From contig NZ_FNBD01000001.1 of assembly GCF_900102165.1 (NCBI RefSeq), forward strand, positions 671,893 to 735,892: a stretch of DNA of 64,000 bases. Direction: 5' to 3'. The first letter of the stretch is position 1, and each line of letters opens with the position of its first letter. The DNA comes from Cellulophaga baltica. Lineage in GTDB: Bacteria > Bacteroidota > Bacteroidia > Flavobacteriales > Flavobacteriaceae. Below the pieces are notes generated by a model that was not told the DNA's origin, did not search any database, and saw only the letters and a program-made list of their open reading frames with translations. This document shows positions 54,884 through 64,000 of this stretch, piece by piece. The translations under genes were made by a program, and so were the position numbers.

Positions 54884-56884
54884 ATGTCTGTATTAGACTC
54901 AAAAGTACCAAAAGGCTCATTAAAGGATAAATGGACCGATTATAAAAATCATATTGATTTAGTTAACCCTGCGAACAAACGTAATATTGATGTTATTGTT
55001 GTTGGAACAGGATTAGCTGGTGGTTCTGCTGCTGCTACTTTAGCAGAGCTAGGCTACAACGTTAAAACATTTTGTTATCAAGATTCTCCACGTAGAGCAC
55101 ACTCAATTGCTGCACAAGGTGGTATAAACGCTGCTAAAAATTACCAAGGTGATGGTGATTCTACTTACCGTTTATTTTACGATACCGTAAAGGGTGGAGA
55201 TTACCGTTCTCGTGAAGCTAACGTTTATAGATTAGCAGAAGTATCTGCTAATATTATTGACCAATGTGTTGCACAAGGGGTACCATTTGCACGTGATTAT
55301 GGTGGATTATTAGACAACCGTTCATTTGGTGGTGTATTGGTTTCACGTACTTTTTATGCCAAAGGACAAACGGGACAACAATTATTATTAGGTGCCTATT
55401 CTGCAATGAACAGACAAATTGCTCGTGGTAAAATTACCCCGTTCAACCGTCATGAAATGCTAGATGTGGTTAAAGTAGATGGGAAAGCGAGAGGAATTAT
55501 TGCTCGTGACCTAGTTACAGGAAAAATAGAACGTCACTCGGCCCACGCTGTAGTTATTGCTTCTGGAGGATACGGAAATGTATATTTCTTATCTACAAAT
55601 GCAATGGGATCTAACGTTACTGCGTCTTGGAAAATACATAAAAAAGGCGCATTTTTTGCCAATCCTTGTTATACACAAATTCACCCAACTTGTATTCCTC
55701 GCTCTGGAGATTATCAGTCTAAACTAACGTTGATGTCTGAATCTTTACGTAACGATGGTCGTATTTGGGTTCCTAAGAATATGGACGATGTGATGGCAAT
55801 CCGTGAAGGGAAGAAAAAGCCAACAGACTTGACAGAAGAACAAAGAGATTATTACCTAGAGCGTCGTTACCCTGCATTTGGTAACTTGGTACCACGTGAT
55901 GTTGCTTCTAGAGCGGCTAAAGAACGTTGTGACGCTGGTTACGGAGTAAACGCGACTGGTGAAGCTGTTTATTTAGATTTTGCTTCTGCGATACAACGTT
56001 ACGGAATAGAGCAAGCAAAAATTCACAATATTACTAATGCTTCTGCTGATAAAATATATGAATTGGGTGCTGCTATCGTAAAAGCTAAGTACGGTAACCT
56101 TTTCCAAATGTACGAGAAGATCGTAGATCAAGACCCTTATAAAACACCAATGATGATTTATCCTGCTGTTCACTACACCATGGGTGGTGTTTGGGTAGAT
56201 TATAATTTGATGACTACTATACCTGGATGTTATGCAATTGGAGAAGCTAACTTCTCTGATCACGGTGCCAATAGATTAGGAGCATCTGCTTTGATGCAAG
56301 GTTTGGCTGATGGCTATTTTGTATTACCATACACCATTGGAGATTATCTTTCTCATGATATTAGAACTGGAAAAATACCAACAAACACCCCAGAATTTGA
56401 TGCTGCAGAGAAAGAAGTAACTGAACGAATTGAGTTTTTCCTTAACAATAAAGGAGAGCACTCCGTTGATTATTACCACAAGAAGTTAGGTAAAATTATG
56501 TGGGATAAATGTGGTATGTCTCGTAACGCTGCGGGCTTAAAAGAAGCTATAGAAGAAATTTCTGCACTCAGAAAAGATTTCTGGTTAAATGTAAATGTTC
56601 CTGGAACTGCTACAGAATATAATGAGCAATTAGCAAAAGCAGGTAGAGTTGCTGATTTCTTGGAGTTAGGAGAGTTATTCGCTAAAGATGCCCTAGTTAG
56701 AGAAGAATCAGCTGGTGGACACTTTAGAGAAGAGCACCAAACAGAAGAAGGTGAAGCTAAGAGAATGAAAGAATTCCAATTTGTTTCTGCTTGGGAATAC
56801 AAAGGAGAACCAAAAGATGCGGTACTGCATAAAGAAGAATTGGTTTACGAGAATATAGAAGTTAAAGAAAGAAGTTATAAATAA
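54884..56884 (+). CDS. sdhA: Succinate dehydrogenase / fumarate reductase flavoprotein subunit
   Basis: This 666-residue subunit binds FAD with the dinucleotide motif [17 protein letters not shown] (41-57). His73 in [14 protein letters not shown] is the probable covalent FAD attachment residue, and [23 protein letters not shown] and the C-terminal helical domain complete the subunit. It oxidises succinate to fumarate in the citric acid cycle. It follows sdhC by 11 bases and precedes sdhB by 10. Confidence 0.98.
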   Translation: MSVLDSKVPKGSLKDKWTDYKNHIDLVNPANKRNIDVIVVGTGLAGGSAAATLAELGYNVKTFCYQDSPRRAHSIAAQGGINAAKNYQGDGDSTYRLFYDTVKGGDYRSREANVYRLAEVSANIIDQCVAQGVPFARDYGGLLDNRSFGGVLVSRTFYAKGQTGQQLLLGAYSAMNRQIARGKITPFNRHEMLDVVKVDGKARGIIARDLVTGKIERHSAHAVVIASGGYGNVYFLSTNAMGSNVTASWKIHKKGAFFANPCYTQIHPTCIPRSGDYQSKLTLMSESLRNDGRIWVPKNMDDVMAIREGKKKPTDLTEEQRDYYLERRYPAFGNLVPRDVASRAAKERCDAGYGVNATGEAVYLDFASAIQRYGIEQAKIHNITNASADKIYELGAAIVKAKYGNLFQMYEKIVDQDPYKTPMMIYPAVHYTMGGVWVDYNLMTTIPGCYAIGEANFSDHGANRLGASALMQGLADGYFVLPYTIGDYLSHDIRTGKIPTNTPEFDAAEKEVTERIEFFLNNKGEHSVDYYHKKLGKIMWDKCGMSRNAAGLKEAIEEISALRKDFWLNVNVPGTATEYNEQLAKAGRVADFLELGELFAKDALVREESAGGHFREEHQTEEGEAKRMKEFQFVSAWEYKGEPKDAVLHKEELVYENIEVKERSYK

Positions 56885-56894
56885 AAAAGATAGT

Positions 56895-57635
56895 ATGAAC
56901 TTAACACTTAAAATTTGGCGTCAAATAGATGCGAACGACAAGGGGAAGATGGTCGATTACAAAGTGACAGAAATATCTGAACACATGTCTTTTTTAGAAA
57001 TGATGGATGTTCTTAACGAGCAGTTAGTTAATACTGGCGAAGAACCTGTTGCATTTGATCATGACTGTAGAGAAGGCATTTGCGGAATGTGCTCCATGTA
57101 CATTAACGGTGAGGCCCACGGACCAGATAGAGGTGTAACCACTTGTCAATTACATATGCGTATGTTCAAAGATGGTGATACTATAACCATTGAGCCATTT
57201 AGAGCTAAAGCATTTCCTGTAATAAAAGATTTAGTAGTAGACAGAAGCGCTTTTGACCGTATACAACATGCTGGTGGATACATTTCTGTAAATACTTCTG
57301 GTAATACGCAAGATGCCAATGCAACGCTTATTTCTAAGCACGCAGCAGATGAAGCAATGGATGCAGCTACCTGTATTGGTTGTGGCGCATGTGTAGCAAG
57401 CTGTAAAAATGCTTCTGCAATGCTTTTTGTTGGCGCAAAAGTATCTCAATACGCGTTATTACCGCAAGGACAAGTAGAGGCTGCAGATCGTGTTAAAAAC
57501 ATGGTAGCACAGATGGACTTAGAAGGTTTTGGAAACTGTACAAATACTGGAGCATGTGAAATTGAATGTCCTAAAGGAATTTCTTTAGAAAACATAGCAC
57601 GTATGAACAGAGAATTACTAAAAGCAAACGTTTAA
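56895..57635 (+). CDS. sdhB: Succinate dehydrogenase iron-sulfur subunit
   Basis: This 246-residue subunit has a [2Fe-2S] site ([15 protein letters not shown] and a later Cys in TTCQL), a [4Fe-4S] site [11 protein letters not shown] and a third-cluster Cys set with [15 protein letters not shown]. It passes electrons from FAD to the heme subunit SdhC. Its three clusters depend on the SUF system encoded in the same window. It ends the operon before a strong terminator. Confidence 0.98.
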   Translation: MNLTLKIWRQIDANDKGKMVDYKVTEISEHMSFLEMMDVLNEQLVNTGEEPVAFDHDCREGICGMCSMYINGEAHGPDRGVTTCQLHMRMFKDGDTITIEPFRAKAFPVIKDLVVDRSAFDRIQHAGGYISVNTSGNTQDANATLISKHAADEAMDAATCIGCGACVASCKNASAMLFVGAKVSQYALLPQGQVEAADRVKNMVAQMDLEGFGNCTNTGACEIECPKGISLENIARMNRELLKANV

Positions 57636-57655
57636 AAAAGCTTTTTTATATACAC

Positions 57656-57688
57656 AAAAAAACCCAAGCATTGCTGCTTGGGTTTTTT
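57656..57688. terminator. Bidirectional Rho-independent terminator
   Basis: AACCCAAGCA pairs perfectly with TGCTTGGGTT over a TTGC loop, with A and T runs outside. It serves sdhB (plus) and the OmpA-family gene (minus). Confidence 0.93.
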
Positions 57689-57706
57689 ATTATCTTTTTT
57701 TAAGTC

Positions 57707-59770
57707 TTACATTTTTACAATTATAAATTCAGAACGCCTGTTCAACTCATGCTTCTCCCGAGTACATCTAACGCTTCCGTCACAATCATTCAATAGTTTA
57801 TCTTCACCATATCCAATAGCACTCTCTATACGGTCTGCATCGATACCTTGAGAGATAATATAATCTCTTGAAGATTTAGCACGTTTATCTGAAAGATATC
57901 TGTTATAATCACTGGCACCTCTACTATCGGTATGTGATTCTATCTTAATCACCATTTCCGGATATTCAGACATTACCTCTACCAATTTATCCAACTCTTT
58001 AGAGGCATCCTCTCTAATAAATGATTTATCAAAATCAAAATAAATCATATCTGTCTTAAGTTTTCTTATTCCGTCATCAATTACTATAAGTTCTTTTAGC
58101 TTTTTCAATGAAACATCAACCATCTCTGTTTCATTTAATGTAGTCATGACCTCCTTAACATCTTGAAAAAATTCTTTTCTATTTGTTTTGATACTATATT
58201 TCTTATTCCCGTCAAGATCTTCAAAAACAAAACTACCATCTTCAGCTGTTTCTACTTCCTTAAGCTTAATATTGTTTTCGTCCAAAAGCATCACTAGAGC
58301 TTTAGGCATAACATCACCTGTCACCAATTCTGTTACCACACCAGCAATAGCTGTATGGGTTACCTCTTCCAGCGCTAAACGTTGAAAGGAGTAAATATCA
58401 TCATCACCTTTTCCACCCGCACGGTTAGAAGCAAAATATCCTTTCTGACTCTCCTCACTGACAATATAAGAGAAATCATCTTTATTACTGTTTACAGGAA
58501 CCCCTACATTCTTAACTTCCTGAAAACCATCAACGTCATAAGAAGCTTCAAAAACATCTAGACCACCAAGTCCGGCATGCCCATCTGATGAAAAATAAAT
58601 TTTCTTGTCTGTAACAAATGGAAACATTTCTCTTTTCTCCGTATTAATTTCAGGACCTAAATTTCTAGGGGTAGAATAAGTACCATCTTCCAAAACATCA
58701 ACAACAAAAATATCTGAAGCACCTAAACTCCCCGGCATATCAGAAACGAAATACAATAATTTACCATCAGGACTTAAGGCCGGATGCCCCGTAGAATAAC
58801 TATCACTATTAAAAGGAAGTTCTTTAGGTTCTGCCCAATCATCACCAACCTTAACAGACGTATAGATTTTCAAGTGATTAACACCATTTTTATCTCGCTT
58901 TAGCTTTTTACCGTAATTATTACGTGTAAAGTACATAGTTTCATTATCTGGAGAAAACGTAACAGAAGCCTCGTGATATTTAGAATTTATCTTTTTGGAA
59001 AATTTAATAGCACTTTTTAAATCTGCAGACTCCTCGTTTATCTTAGAAACATATAAATCTAAAAATGGCTGATCATTCCATTTATACTTGCGCGTAACAA
59101 AGACCGATGAATCTAATGAAGAAGAAAATACCACCTTATCATTATCATAAAACATAGGCGAAAAATCTGAATATTCAGAGTTTATAGCCACATTATCTAT
59201 CGTAAAACGAGCATCACCATTAATGATTTTGTCTAAGGCAACCTCTTCCCTTGGAGCATTAAAAGCATATGTATTTTGAGTATCTTCCTTTTGCATCTTT
59301 TCATACAAACGCATAAACCTTTTAGCTTTACTATATTTACCATTACCTTTTAGTGTATGGGAATACTTAAAGTAATTATCTGCCGTCATCTTACTTTCGT
59401 ATTCATTATATAGAATATTATACCAGTAATAAGCCTTTTCCATATTCGTATTGAAATAATAAGAATCACCAATTTTTTTTAGCAAGATTGATGAGTAATT
59501 ATTCTTATCTGACAGAACCTTTTCATAAGTTTCAGCGGCCTCAGCATACCACATCTTATTAAAATAGTAGTCTGCTTTTTGTACTAACCTACTATTATTT
59601 GGAAGATCTAATTTCTCGCTATCTTCTTTCAGAGAATTGAGCATTTCAATATTTACAGCTTCTATTGGAACAGTAATATTTTGAGCAACACTGTTGCCAG
59701 GACTACTAATCTCTTGCGCATAGCTAGCAAAATGAAATAGCATTGTTAAGGATATAAGTAATTTTTTCAT
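57707..59770 (-). CDS. OmpA-family T9SS-associated protein with PD40-type propeller
   Basis: This 687-residue protein has, in order, a signal peptide (about 1-18), a TPR-like region (about 60-160), a WD40-like/PD40 propeller (about 200-455, with FSPDNETMYFTRN and LSPDGKLLYFVSD), a carboxypeptidase-like beta domain (about 475-560) and a C-terminal OmpA domain (about 570-687) with IYFDFDKSFI and IESHTDSRGASDYNRYLSDKRAKS. The OmpA domain should hold peptidoglycan. The organisation fits PorE-like partners of T9SS surface systems. Ten bases separate it from the PorP/SprF-like gene, so it is co-transcribed with the adhesin. Confidence 0.93.
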   Translation of the reverse strand: MKKLLISLTMLFHFASYAQEISSPGNSVAQNITVPIEAVNIEMLNSLKEDSEKLDLPNNSRLVQKADYYFNKMWYAEAAETYEKVLSDKNNYSSILLKKIGDSYYFNTNMEKAYYWYNILYNEYESKMTADNYFKYSHTLKGNGKYSKAKRFMRLYEKMQKEDTQNTYAFNAPREEVALDKIINGDARFTIDNVAINSEYSDFSPMFYDNDKVVFSSSLDSSVFVTRKYKWNDQPFLDLYVSKINEESADLKSAIKFSKKINSKYHEASVTFSPDNETMYFTRNNYGKKLKRDKNGVNHLKIYTSVKVGDDWAEPKELPFNSDSYSTGHPALSPDGKLLYFVSDMPGSLGASDIFVVDVLEDGTYSTPRNLGPEINTEKREMFPFVTDKKIYFSSDGHAGLGGLDVFEASYDVDGFQEVKNVGVPVNSNKDDFSYIVSEESQKGYFASNRAGGKGDDDIYSFQRLALEEVTHTAIAGVVTELVTGDVMPKALVMLLDENNIKLKEVETAEDGSFVFEDLDGNKKYSIKTNRKEFFQDVKEVMTTLNETEMVDVSLKKLKELIVIDDGIRKLKTDMIYFDFDKSFIREDASKELDKLVEVMSEYPEMVIKIESHTDSRGASDYNRYLSDKRAKSSRDYIISQGIDADRIESAIGYGEDKLLNDCDGSVRCTREKHELNRRSEFIIVKM

Positions 59771-59780
59771 AGTAGGTTAA

Positions 59781-60695
59781 TTAGAAAAATCTTGGGGATT
59801 TTAAAATTGTTTGTAAGGATAAAAACTGATATCTCAAGAATATTTCATGCGTACCAGAATTATACCGCGTTAAGTTATTGGTCGTAAAATCATAGGCATA
59901 GCCCATGCTGAATTGCGGAGTAATCTGAAAACCCATCAAGGCACTTATAGATTCATCCCACCTATAGTTAACGCCAAAATTAACTTTTTCGTATAATAAG
60001 AAATTTGCTGATGTGTCAACAGTAAGAGGCGCTCCGTTAACATGTTTAGCAAAAACAGAAGGCTTAAACTTTAATTTCCGATTCAGATCAAAAACATAAC
60101 CAGCGATGAAATAATAATGCACTTTTTCAGAAGCTTCTTCTTCTTCAATCTCATCATAACGTAAATTAGTGATTATATTTGGGACTGAAACTCCTAAATA
60201 AGATCTATCAGTATAGTAAAAAATACCAGCTCCTATAGTAGGCAATATTTTACTATTAACATTTTGATTGAACACCGCATCTTGATCTCTATACAAACCT
60301 TTTGACCAGTCCAAACTAAACATCCTTATACCAGCTTTCACACCAAGCCCAAGCCTATCTCCTCTCCTATTTAAAATTAATTGATGCGCATAATTTCCAT
60401 CAATAAATGTTTCTTGGGAAGGACCAATATCATCTTGGATTACTGAAAGTCCAATTCCATCAAATAGACCTATAGGTGAATCTATACCTAATGATATTGT
60501 TCGTGGTGCACCATCAATACCTACCCATTGATCTCTATACAAACTTAATACAGCCATATGTCCTCTTGAACCCGCGTAACCGGGATTAACAGTCATTGTA
60601 TTATAGTTGTAAAGCGTAAATTGCGGGTCTTGCTGACCTTGAACACAATACACAAACAACAATAGTGCAACGGTTAATATCTTATTTCTAATCAT
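59781..60695 (-). CDS. PorP/SprF-family T9SS outer-membrane protein
   Basis: This 304-residue protein has a signal peptide (MIRNKILTVALLLFVYCVQGQ) and the PorP/SprF opening QDPQFTLYNYNTMTVNPGYAGSRGHMAVLSLYRDQWVGIDGAPRT. The remainder is a beta-barrel-like series of strands. SprF in Flavobacterium is needed for surface display of the giant adhesin SprB, and the adjacent adhesin gene here makes the same pairing likely. It lies 23 bases after the adhesin gene. Confidence 0.95.
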   Translation of the reverse strand: MIRNKILTVALLLFVYCVQGQQDPQFTLYNYNTMTVNPGYAGSRGHMAVLSLYRDQWVGIDGAPRTISLGIDSPIGLFDGIGLSVIQDDIGPSQETFIDGNYAHQLILNRRGDRLGLGVKAGIRMFSLDWSKGLYRDQDAVFNQNVNSKILPTIGAGIFYYTDRSYLGVSVPNIITNLRYDEIEEEEASEKVHYYFIAGYVFDLNRKLKFKPSVFAKHVNGAPLTVDTSANFLLYEKVNFGVNYRWDESISALMGFQITPQFSMGYAYDFTTNNLTRYNSGTHEIFLRYQFLSLQTILKSPRFF

Positions 60696-60718
60696 ATTTT
60701 TCTAAATTTTTACAGCAA

Positions 60719-63700
60719 TTATCTGATAATGTATAACCATCCAGTTCTCGTTTTTTCAGTACCATCACCAAGGTTCAACAAATAATAATAAGTCCCTGAA
60801 GGCAATTTTTCTTCTGCACCAAGTCTAAGTCCTTTTTTAGAAGTTCCAGTCCAAGTATTATCATAATTTTTTGCCTCGAAAACCTTAGCTCCCCATCGGT
60901 TAAATATTTGTAGTGTATTATTGGGATAGTTCTCAATGCATTCAATAAAAAAGATATCATTTGCGCCATCATTATTTGGAGAAAATTCATTAAAAACAGT
61001 CAAACATTCTTCTTGAGTAACTGTGGGGGTAACTTCATCTCTGTCATTACCAACATTTAAATCCAATTGGTCTACATAAACCAATTCTGCTACGTTAGTA
61101 TAGTCATCAATTTCGGTAACTCCTACGGTCACTTGCAGAACAGCAGTTTCTCCTATTTGCAACAAAGGAATATCCCACATACCCATGTTTTCATCATAGG
61201 TACCTAAGCTTTCCGTATGATTAATAGGGGTATATCCATCAGGAAGCATATCTTCAATACCAATATTCGTTGCATCATAGGCGCTATTATTTAACACCGT
61301 AATCGTAAATACCACGACATCACCCGAATAAGTCTGATCTTTATCAATTGTTTTATTCACTTCAAGATCTACAGTAGGTGAAGCAATAGTAAAAAAGGTT
61401 TCATCATCTTCACTCTGATCACCGTCATCATTATTTGGTGAAGAATCAGGATCGAATTGATCTGTAGAAGTAATCTGCACCGTGTTCTTATATTCATCTA
61501 ACACGTTAGATGGCGCATTTACGGTAACTTCATAACTAAATGTTTGACTTCCAACTGGCACTGTAGCTATCTGCCATTCAATAGAATTACCAGTAATTAC
61601 TCCACCATTATTAACATTATTTAAAGTGTAACCCACTGGTACAACATCAACAATGCTAACATTTGTTGCTAAACCTGGTCCGTTATTTTCTAAAATAATT
61701 TCAAAAGTTAAAGTATCACCCGTATTAGGACTAGCTACTGAACCACCAACTAAAGCTTTAGACAAGCTTAAGTCTGCTGGAATTAAATCTAGAGACACAT
61801 TATCTTCATCATCTTCACTTTGATCCCCATCATCATTATTTGGTGACGAATCTAAATCATATTGTGCGACCTGAACAACTTGTGCGCTATTGAAATATTC
61901 ATTTGAAGTATTCGTTGGTAGATTTACAAGAGCGTCAAACGATAATACTATTGAAGATCCTGCACTTATTGTAAGACCGTTCCATATGATAATATTCCCT
62001 GACTGTACACCCCCATTATCTATTGAATTAATAGCAAAACCAATTGGTATATAATTTTCAATTCCAATATTGGTGGCGTCGAAACTTCCATTATTAAAAA
62101 CCTCAACAAAAATCGTGATCCGCTCACCTGGATTGGCGGTTTCTTCTGAAATAGTGGTTACGAGCTCTAAATCTATAACCTGAGGATTTACTGTAACGCT
62201 AGATTCATCATCTTCACTTTGATCACCATCATCATTACTAGGGGTACTGTCTGGGTCGTAGTTAATAGCATTTGTAATTTCTGCAACATTTATATACTGA
62301 TTAATGTCAGAACTTGGCTCGTTTACTATTGCTACGATATCTAAAGAAACTGATGAACCACTCATTAAAGCAGGTAGGGTCCAATTTCCTGATGATACTT
62401 GGTAAACTCCATTAGATACACTAGAATCATCACTTACAAAAATATATCCTGATGGTAATAAATCCTTTACAATTATCCCTGCTGGGGAATCTATTGGCCC
62501 ATCATTTGTCACTGCTAATGTAAAAGTCACATTTGATCCAACATTTGGGATAGCATCATTAACAATTTTTGTTAAACTTAAATCGGATGTAGCCGAAACA
62601 TTTATAGTTACGCTATCGCTATTATCACAAGAATTGCTATCTGACCCCGTAACCGTGTAAGTTGTGGTTACCAATGGCGATACTGAACCTCCATCAATTG
62701 CTCCATTGTCCCAAGTATAACTTGATGCTCCCGATCCAGTTAAAATAACACTTTCACCTGCATATATAGATGTTGCTGATGCGTTTGCCACGACTGTCGG
62801 CAAAGCATTTATGGTTATTCTAATTTCTGAACGTAGGCCTTCACAGCCATTGGCATTGGTCTGACTTACATAATAAGAAGTACCCCCAACTGATGCTGTA
62901 CTAGGGGTTGGTGCTGTTGAACTACCCGTTCCACCACTCGCAACTGTATACCATAATAAATTTGTGCCTGATGCTGTTAAGGCACTTGCTGTATCATTCT
63001 CACAATACTCAACATCACTCACTGTGGGTGCTGCCGGCAATGCATTTTGCGTGATACTTACAGCTCTTCTTATACTACTCCTACAGGCTGTTGTTATATT
63101 TCTTGACTCTGCATAAAAAGTAGTTGAACCACTTCCTAAACTTGCTGGCTGATAACTCAATGATCCAATAGATAAAGCAATACCTCCACTAGCGCTTGAG
63201 TACCAGTCTACAGTTTCTCCTGAATTAACTAAAACAGAAATTGTTGGAATACTTTGACCCGCACAATATTCTTGATCTCCATTGTCTGCTACTGGTTCGT
63301 CAACTGGTGGACAGCTGCAATCAGGAGCTGTAACATTTAATGTATTTTCACAAGATGTTGTTCCGTTTGTTACCGTAAGTACAATGTTATTTCCTGAAGT
63401 AACTCCAGAAATGGTCCAATCATTACCACTAGTATTTACCACTGTGCCTTCAGTACTCGTTAACGTACCTGTACTAACCGATACTGAAATTGAGTATGTT
63501 GTTAAATCTGGAGAGCAAGTTGGTGCGCTTGTTGTACTTATTATTGGTAATGGATTAATAGTTACTATAATTTCTGAACGAGGTCCTTCACAACCATTTC
63601 CATTTGTTTGGCTAACATAATAAGATGTATTCCCTACGGCAGTTGTGCTTGGAGTCGGCGCTGTTGAACTATCAGTTCCACCAGATGCCACGGTGTACCA

Positions 63701-64000
63701 TAACAAATTTGTACCTGTCGCAGTCAAGGCGCTTGGTGTATCATTTTGACAATAAACAACTGGACTTGTTACCCCTGGTGCTGTTGGCAAAGCATTTATC
63801 GTTACTTCAATTTCTGAACGTGGACCTTCACAGCCATTTCCATTCGTTTGACTTACATAATAAGATGTACTCCCAACTGATGCTGTACTTGGGGTTGGTG
63901 CTGTTGAACTACCCGTTCCACCACTCGCAACTGTATACCATAATAAATTTGTGCCCGATGCTGTTAAGGCACTTGCTGTATCATTCTCACAATACTCAAC
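60719..64000 (-). CDS. Giant repeat adhesin with gliding-motility (T9SS type B) C-terminal domain; N-terminus outside window
   Basis: At least 1093 residues are visible and the frame is open to the window edge, so the true start lies beyond 64000; no ATG in view is needed. From the edge inward there are three 80-residue Ig-like repeats with ASGTNLLWYTVASGGT and YYVSQTN. After the first two (counting from the edge) come further Ig-like units, and the third follows them. Next are four DUF11-type repeats with DLSLTK-like starts, and then the T9SS type B C-terminal domain with VFNEFSPNNDGANDIFFIECIENYPNNTLQIFNRWG. The product should be secreted through T9SS and sit on the surface with the PorP/SprF protein encoded next. 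It resembles SprB-like adhesins. Confidence 0.93.
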   Translation of the reverse strand, partial: VEYCENDTASALTASGTNLLWYTVASGGTGSSTAPTPSTASVGSTSYYVSQTNGNGCEGPRSEIEVTINALPTAPGVTSPVVYCQNDTPSALTATGTNLLWYTVASGGTDSSTAPTPSTTAVGNTSYYVSQTNGNGCEGPRSEIIVTINPLPIISTTSAPTCSPDLTTYSISVSVSTGTLTSTEGTVVNTSGNDWTISGVTSGNNIVLTVTNGTTSCENTLNVTAPDCSCPPVDEPVADNGDQEYCAGQSIPTISVLVNSGETVDWYSSASGGIALSIGSLSYQPASLGSGSTTFYAESRNITTACRSSIRRAVSITQNALPAAPTVSDVEYCENDTASALTASGTNLLWYTVASGGTGSSTAPTPSTASVGGTSYYVSQTNANGCEGLRSEIRITINALPTVVANASATSIYAGESVILTGSGASSYTWDNGAIDGGSVSPLVTTTYTVTGSDSNSCDNSDSVTINVSATSDLSLTKIVNDAIPNVGSNVTFTLAVTNDGPIDSPAGIIVKDLLPSGYIFVSDDSSVSNGVYQVSSGNWTLPALMSGSSVSLDIVAIVNEPSSDINQYINVAEITNAINYDPDSTPSNDDGDQSEDDESSVTVNPQVIDLELVTTISEETANPGERITIFVEVFNNGSFDATNIGIENYIPIGFAINSIDNGGVQSGNIIIWNGLTISAGSSIVLSFDALVNLPTNTSNEYFNSAQVVQVAQYDLDSSPNNDDGDQSEDDEDNVSLDLIPADLSLSKALVGGSVASPNTGDTLTFEIILENNGPGLATNVSIVDVVPVGYTLNNVNNGGVITGNSIEWQIATVPVGSQTFSYEVTVNAPSNVLDEYKNTVQITSTDQFDPDSSPNNDDGDQSEDDETFFTIASPTVDLEVNKTIDKDQTYSGDVVVFTITVLNNSAYDATNIGIEDMLPDGYTPINHTESLGTYDENMGMWDIPLLQIGETAVLQVTVGVTEIDDYTNVAELVYVDQLDLNVGNDRDEVTPTVTQEECLTVFNEFSPNNDGANDIFFIECIENYPNNTLQIFNRWGAKVFEAKNYDNTWTGTSKKGLRLGAEEKLPSGTYYYLLNLGDGTEKTRTGWLYIIR
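62811..63013 (-). repeat. Ig-like 80-residue repeat, copy 1
   Basis: This unit is anchored at TTTCTGAACG (62824). Its last 126 bases (62888-63013) match copy 3 (63875-64000) at all but two positions and with no gap, closer than copy 2, which lies between them. Confidence 0.85.
63558..63797 (-). repeat. Ig-like 80-residue repeat, copy 2
   Basis: This unit, anchored at TTTCTGAACG (63571), is 240 bases from copy 3. It has many silent and replacement differences from both other copies. Confidence 0.8.
63798..64000 (-). repeat. Ig-like 80-residue repeat, copy 3, cut by the window edge
   Basis: This unit is anchored at TTTCTGAACG (63811) and is offset from copy 1 by 987 bases without indels. The repeat array probably continues outside the window. 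Confidence 0.8.

Noticed and set aside
60719..63790. Adhesin gene starting at 63790
   Set aside because: That start is a TTG inside an Ig-like repeat, and the frame continues unbroken upstream to the window edge with more of the same repeat.
1..64000. CRISPR array, insertion sequence, prophage or tRNA
   Set aside because: No regular short repeat with unique spacers, no transposase or integrase, no attachment-site pair and no tRNA-like fold were noticed.

Overview
The window is typical marine Flavobacteriaceae (Bacteroidota) DNA. It is AT-rich, with short intergenic gaps. Many genes carry the TAnnTTTG -7 promoter element of this phylum. There is a type IX secretion (T9SS) sorting domain, a PorP/SprF-like protein and a gliding-motility C-terminal domain, and DUF2480, DUF3078 and DUF2721 genes of the Bacteroidota kind. 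The genus cannot be named from this sequence alone.

Layout. 1-20.4 kb is a heme supercluster: a ThuA-like lipoprotein (cut by the window edge), a divergent AraC regulator, then hemA, a hemC-hemD fusion, a KtrB/KtrA potassium system, a VOC protein, hemE, an EI24/CysZ-like membrane protein, a GNAT protein, hemF and an AAA/TPR gene pair. A DMT exporter, a YchJ-like protein and a two-gene ABC exporter (ATPase plus a permease fused to an M1 peptidase) follow, and then hemB. The window therefore encodes every step from glutamyl-tRNA to protoporphyrinogen except hemL. 20.4-30.4 kb holds housekeeping and surface genes: a CNNM/CBS protein, an O6-methylguanine methyltransferase, a lipoprotein, a DUF4153 protein, a PolB-like exonuclease, a secreted S8 protease, an EEP nuclease and hflX.

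30.45-31.1 kb has no protein gene. It looks like two tandem, related small-RNA genes, each with paired 21-bp-spaced direct repeats, a -7 element and a strong terminator. Both RNAs appear to present CCCC/CCCCAA in hairpin loops. This is the most unusual part of the window.

31.1-39.7 kb is the SUF iron-sulfur region on the minus strand: sufA-like, sufB, sufC, sufD, a separately bounded outer-membrane barrel gene, sufS, sufE, a DUF59 gene, DUF2480 and DUF3078. 39.8-53.7 kb holds thiL, a small zinc-ribbon-like protein, brnQ, an abiH phage-defence gene broken by one in-frame stop, miaE, a YfcC carrier, marC, a fasciclin protein, an amidohydrolase, an M24 peptidase, a VPS10/BNR protein, a cupin, a DUF2721 protein and a decayed cupin fragment. 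54.2-57.6 kb is the succinate dehydrogenase operon sdhCAB, with a textbook promoter and terminator. 57.7-64 kb is a T9SS surface locus: an OmpA-family protein, a PorP/SprF-like protein and a giant repeat adhesin whose N-terminus lies beyond the window.

Heme synthesis, Fe-S assembly and the Fe-S/heme enzyme SdhCAB lie close together, so much of the window concerns iron cofactors and respiration. Convergent gene pairs are repeatedly separated by a single symmetrical terminator hairpin.
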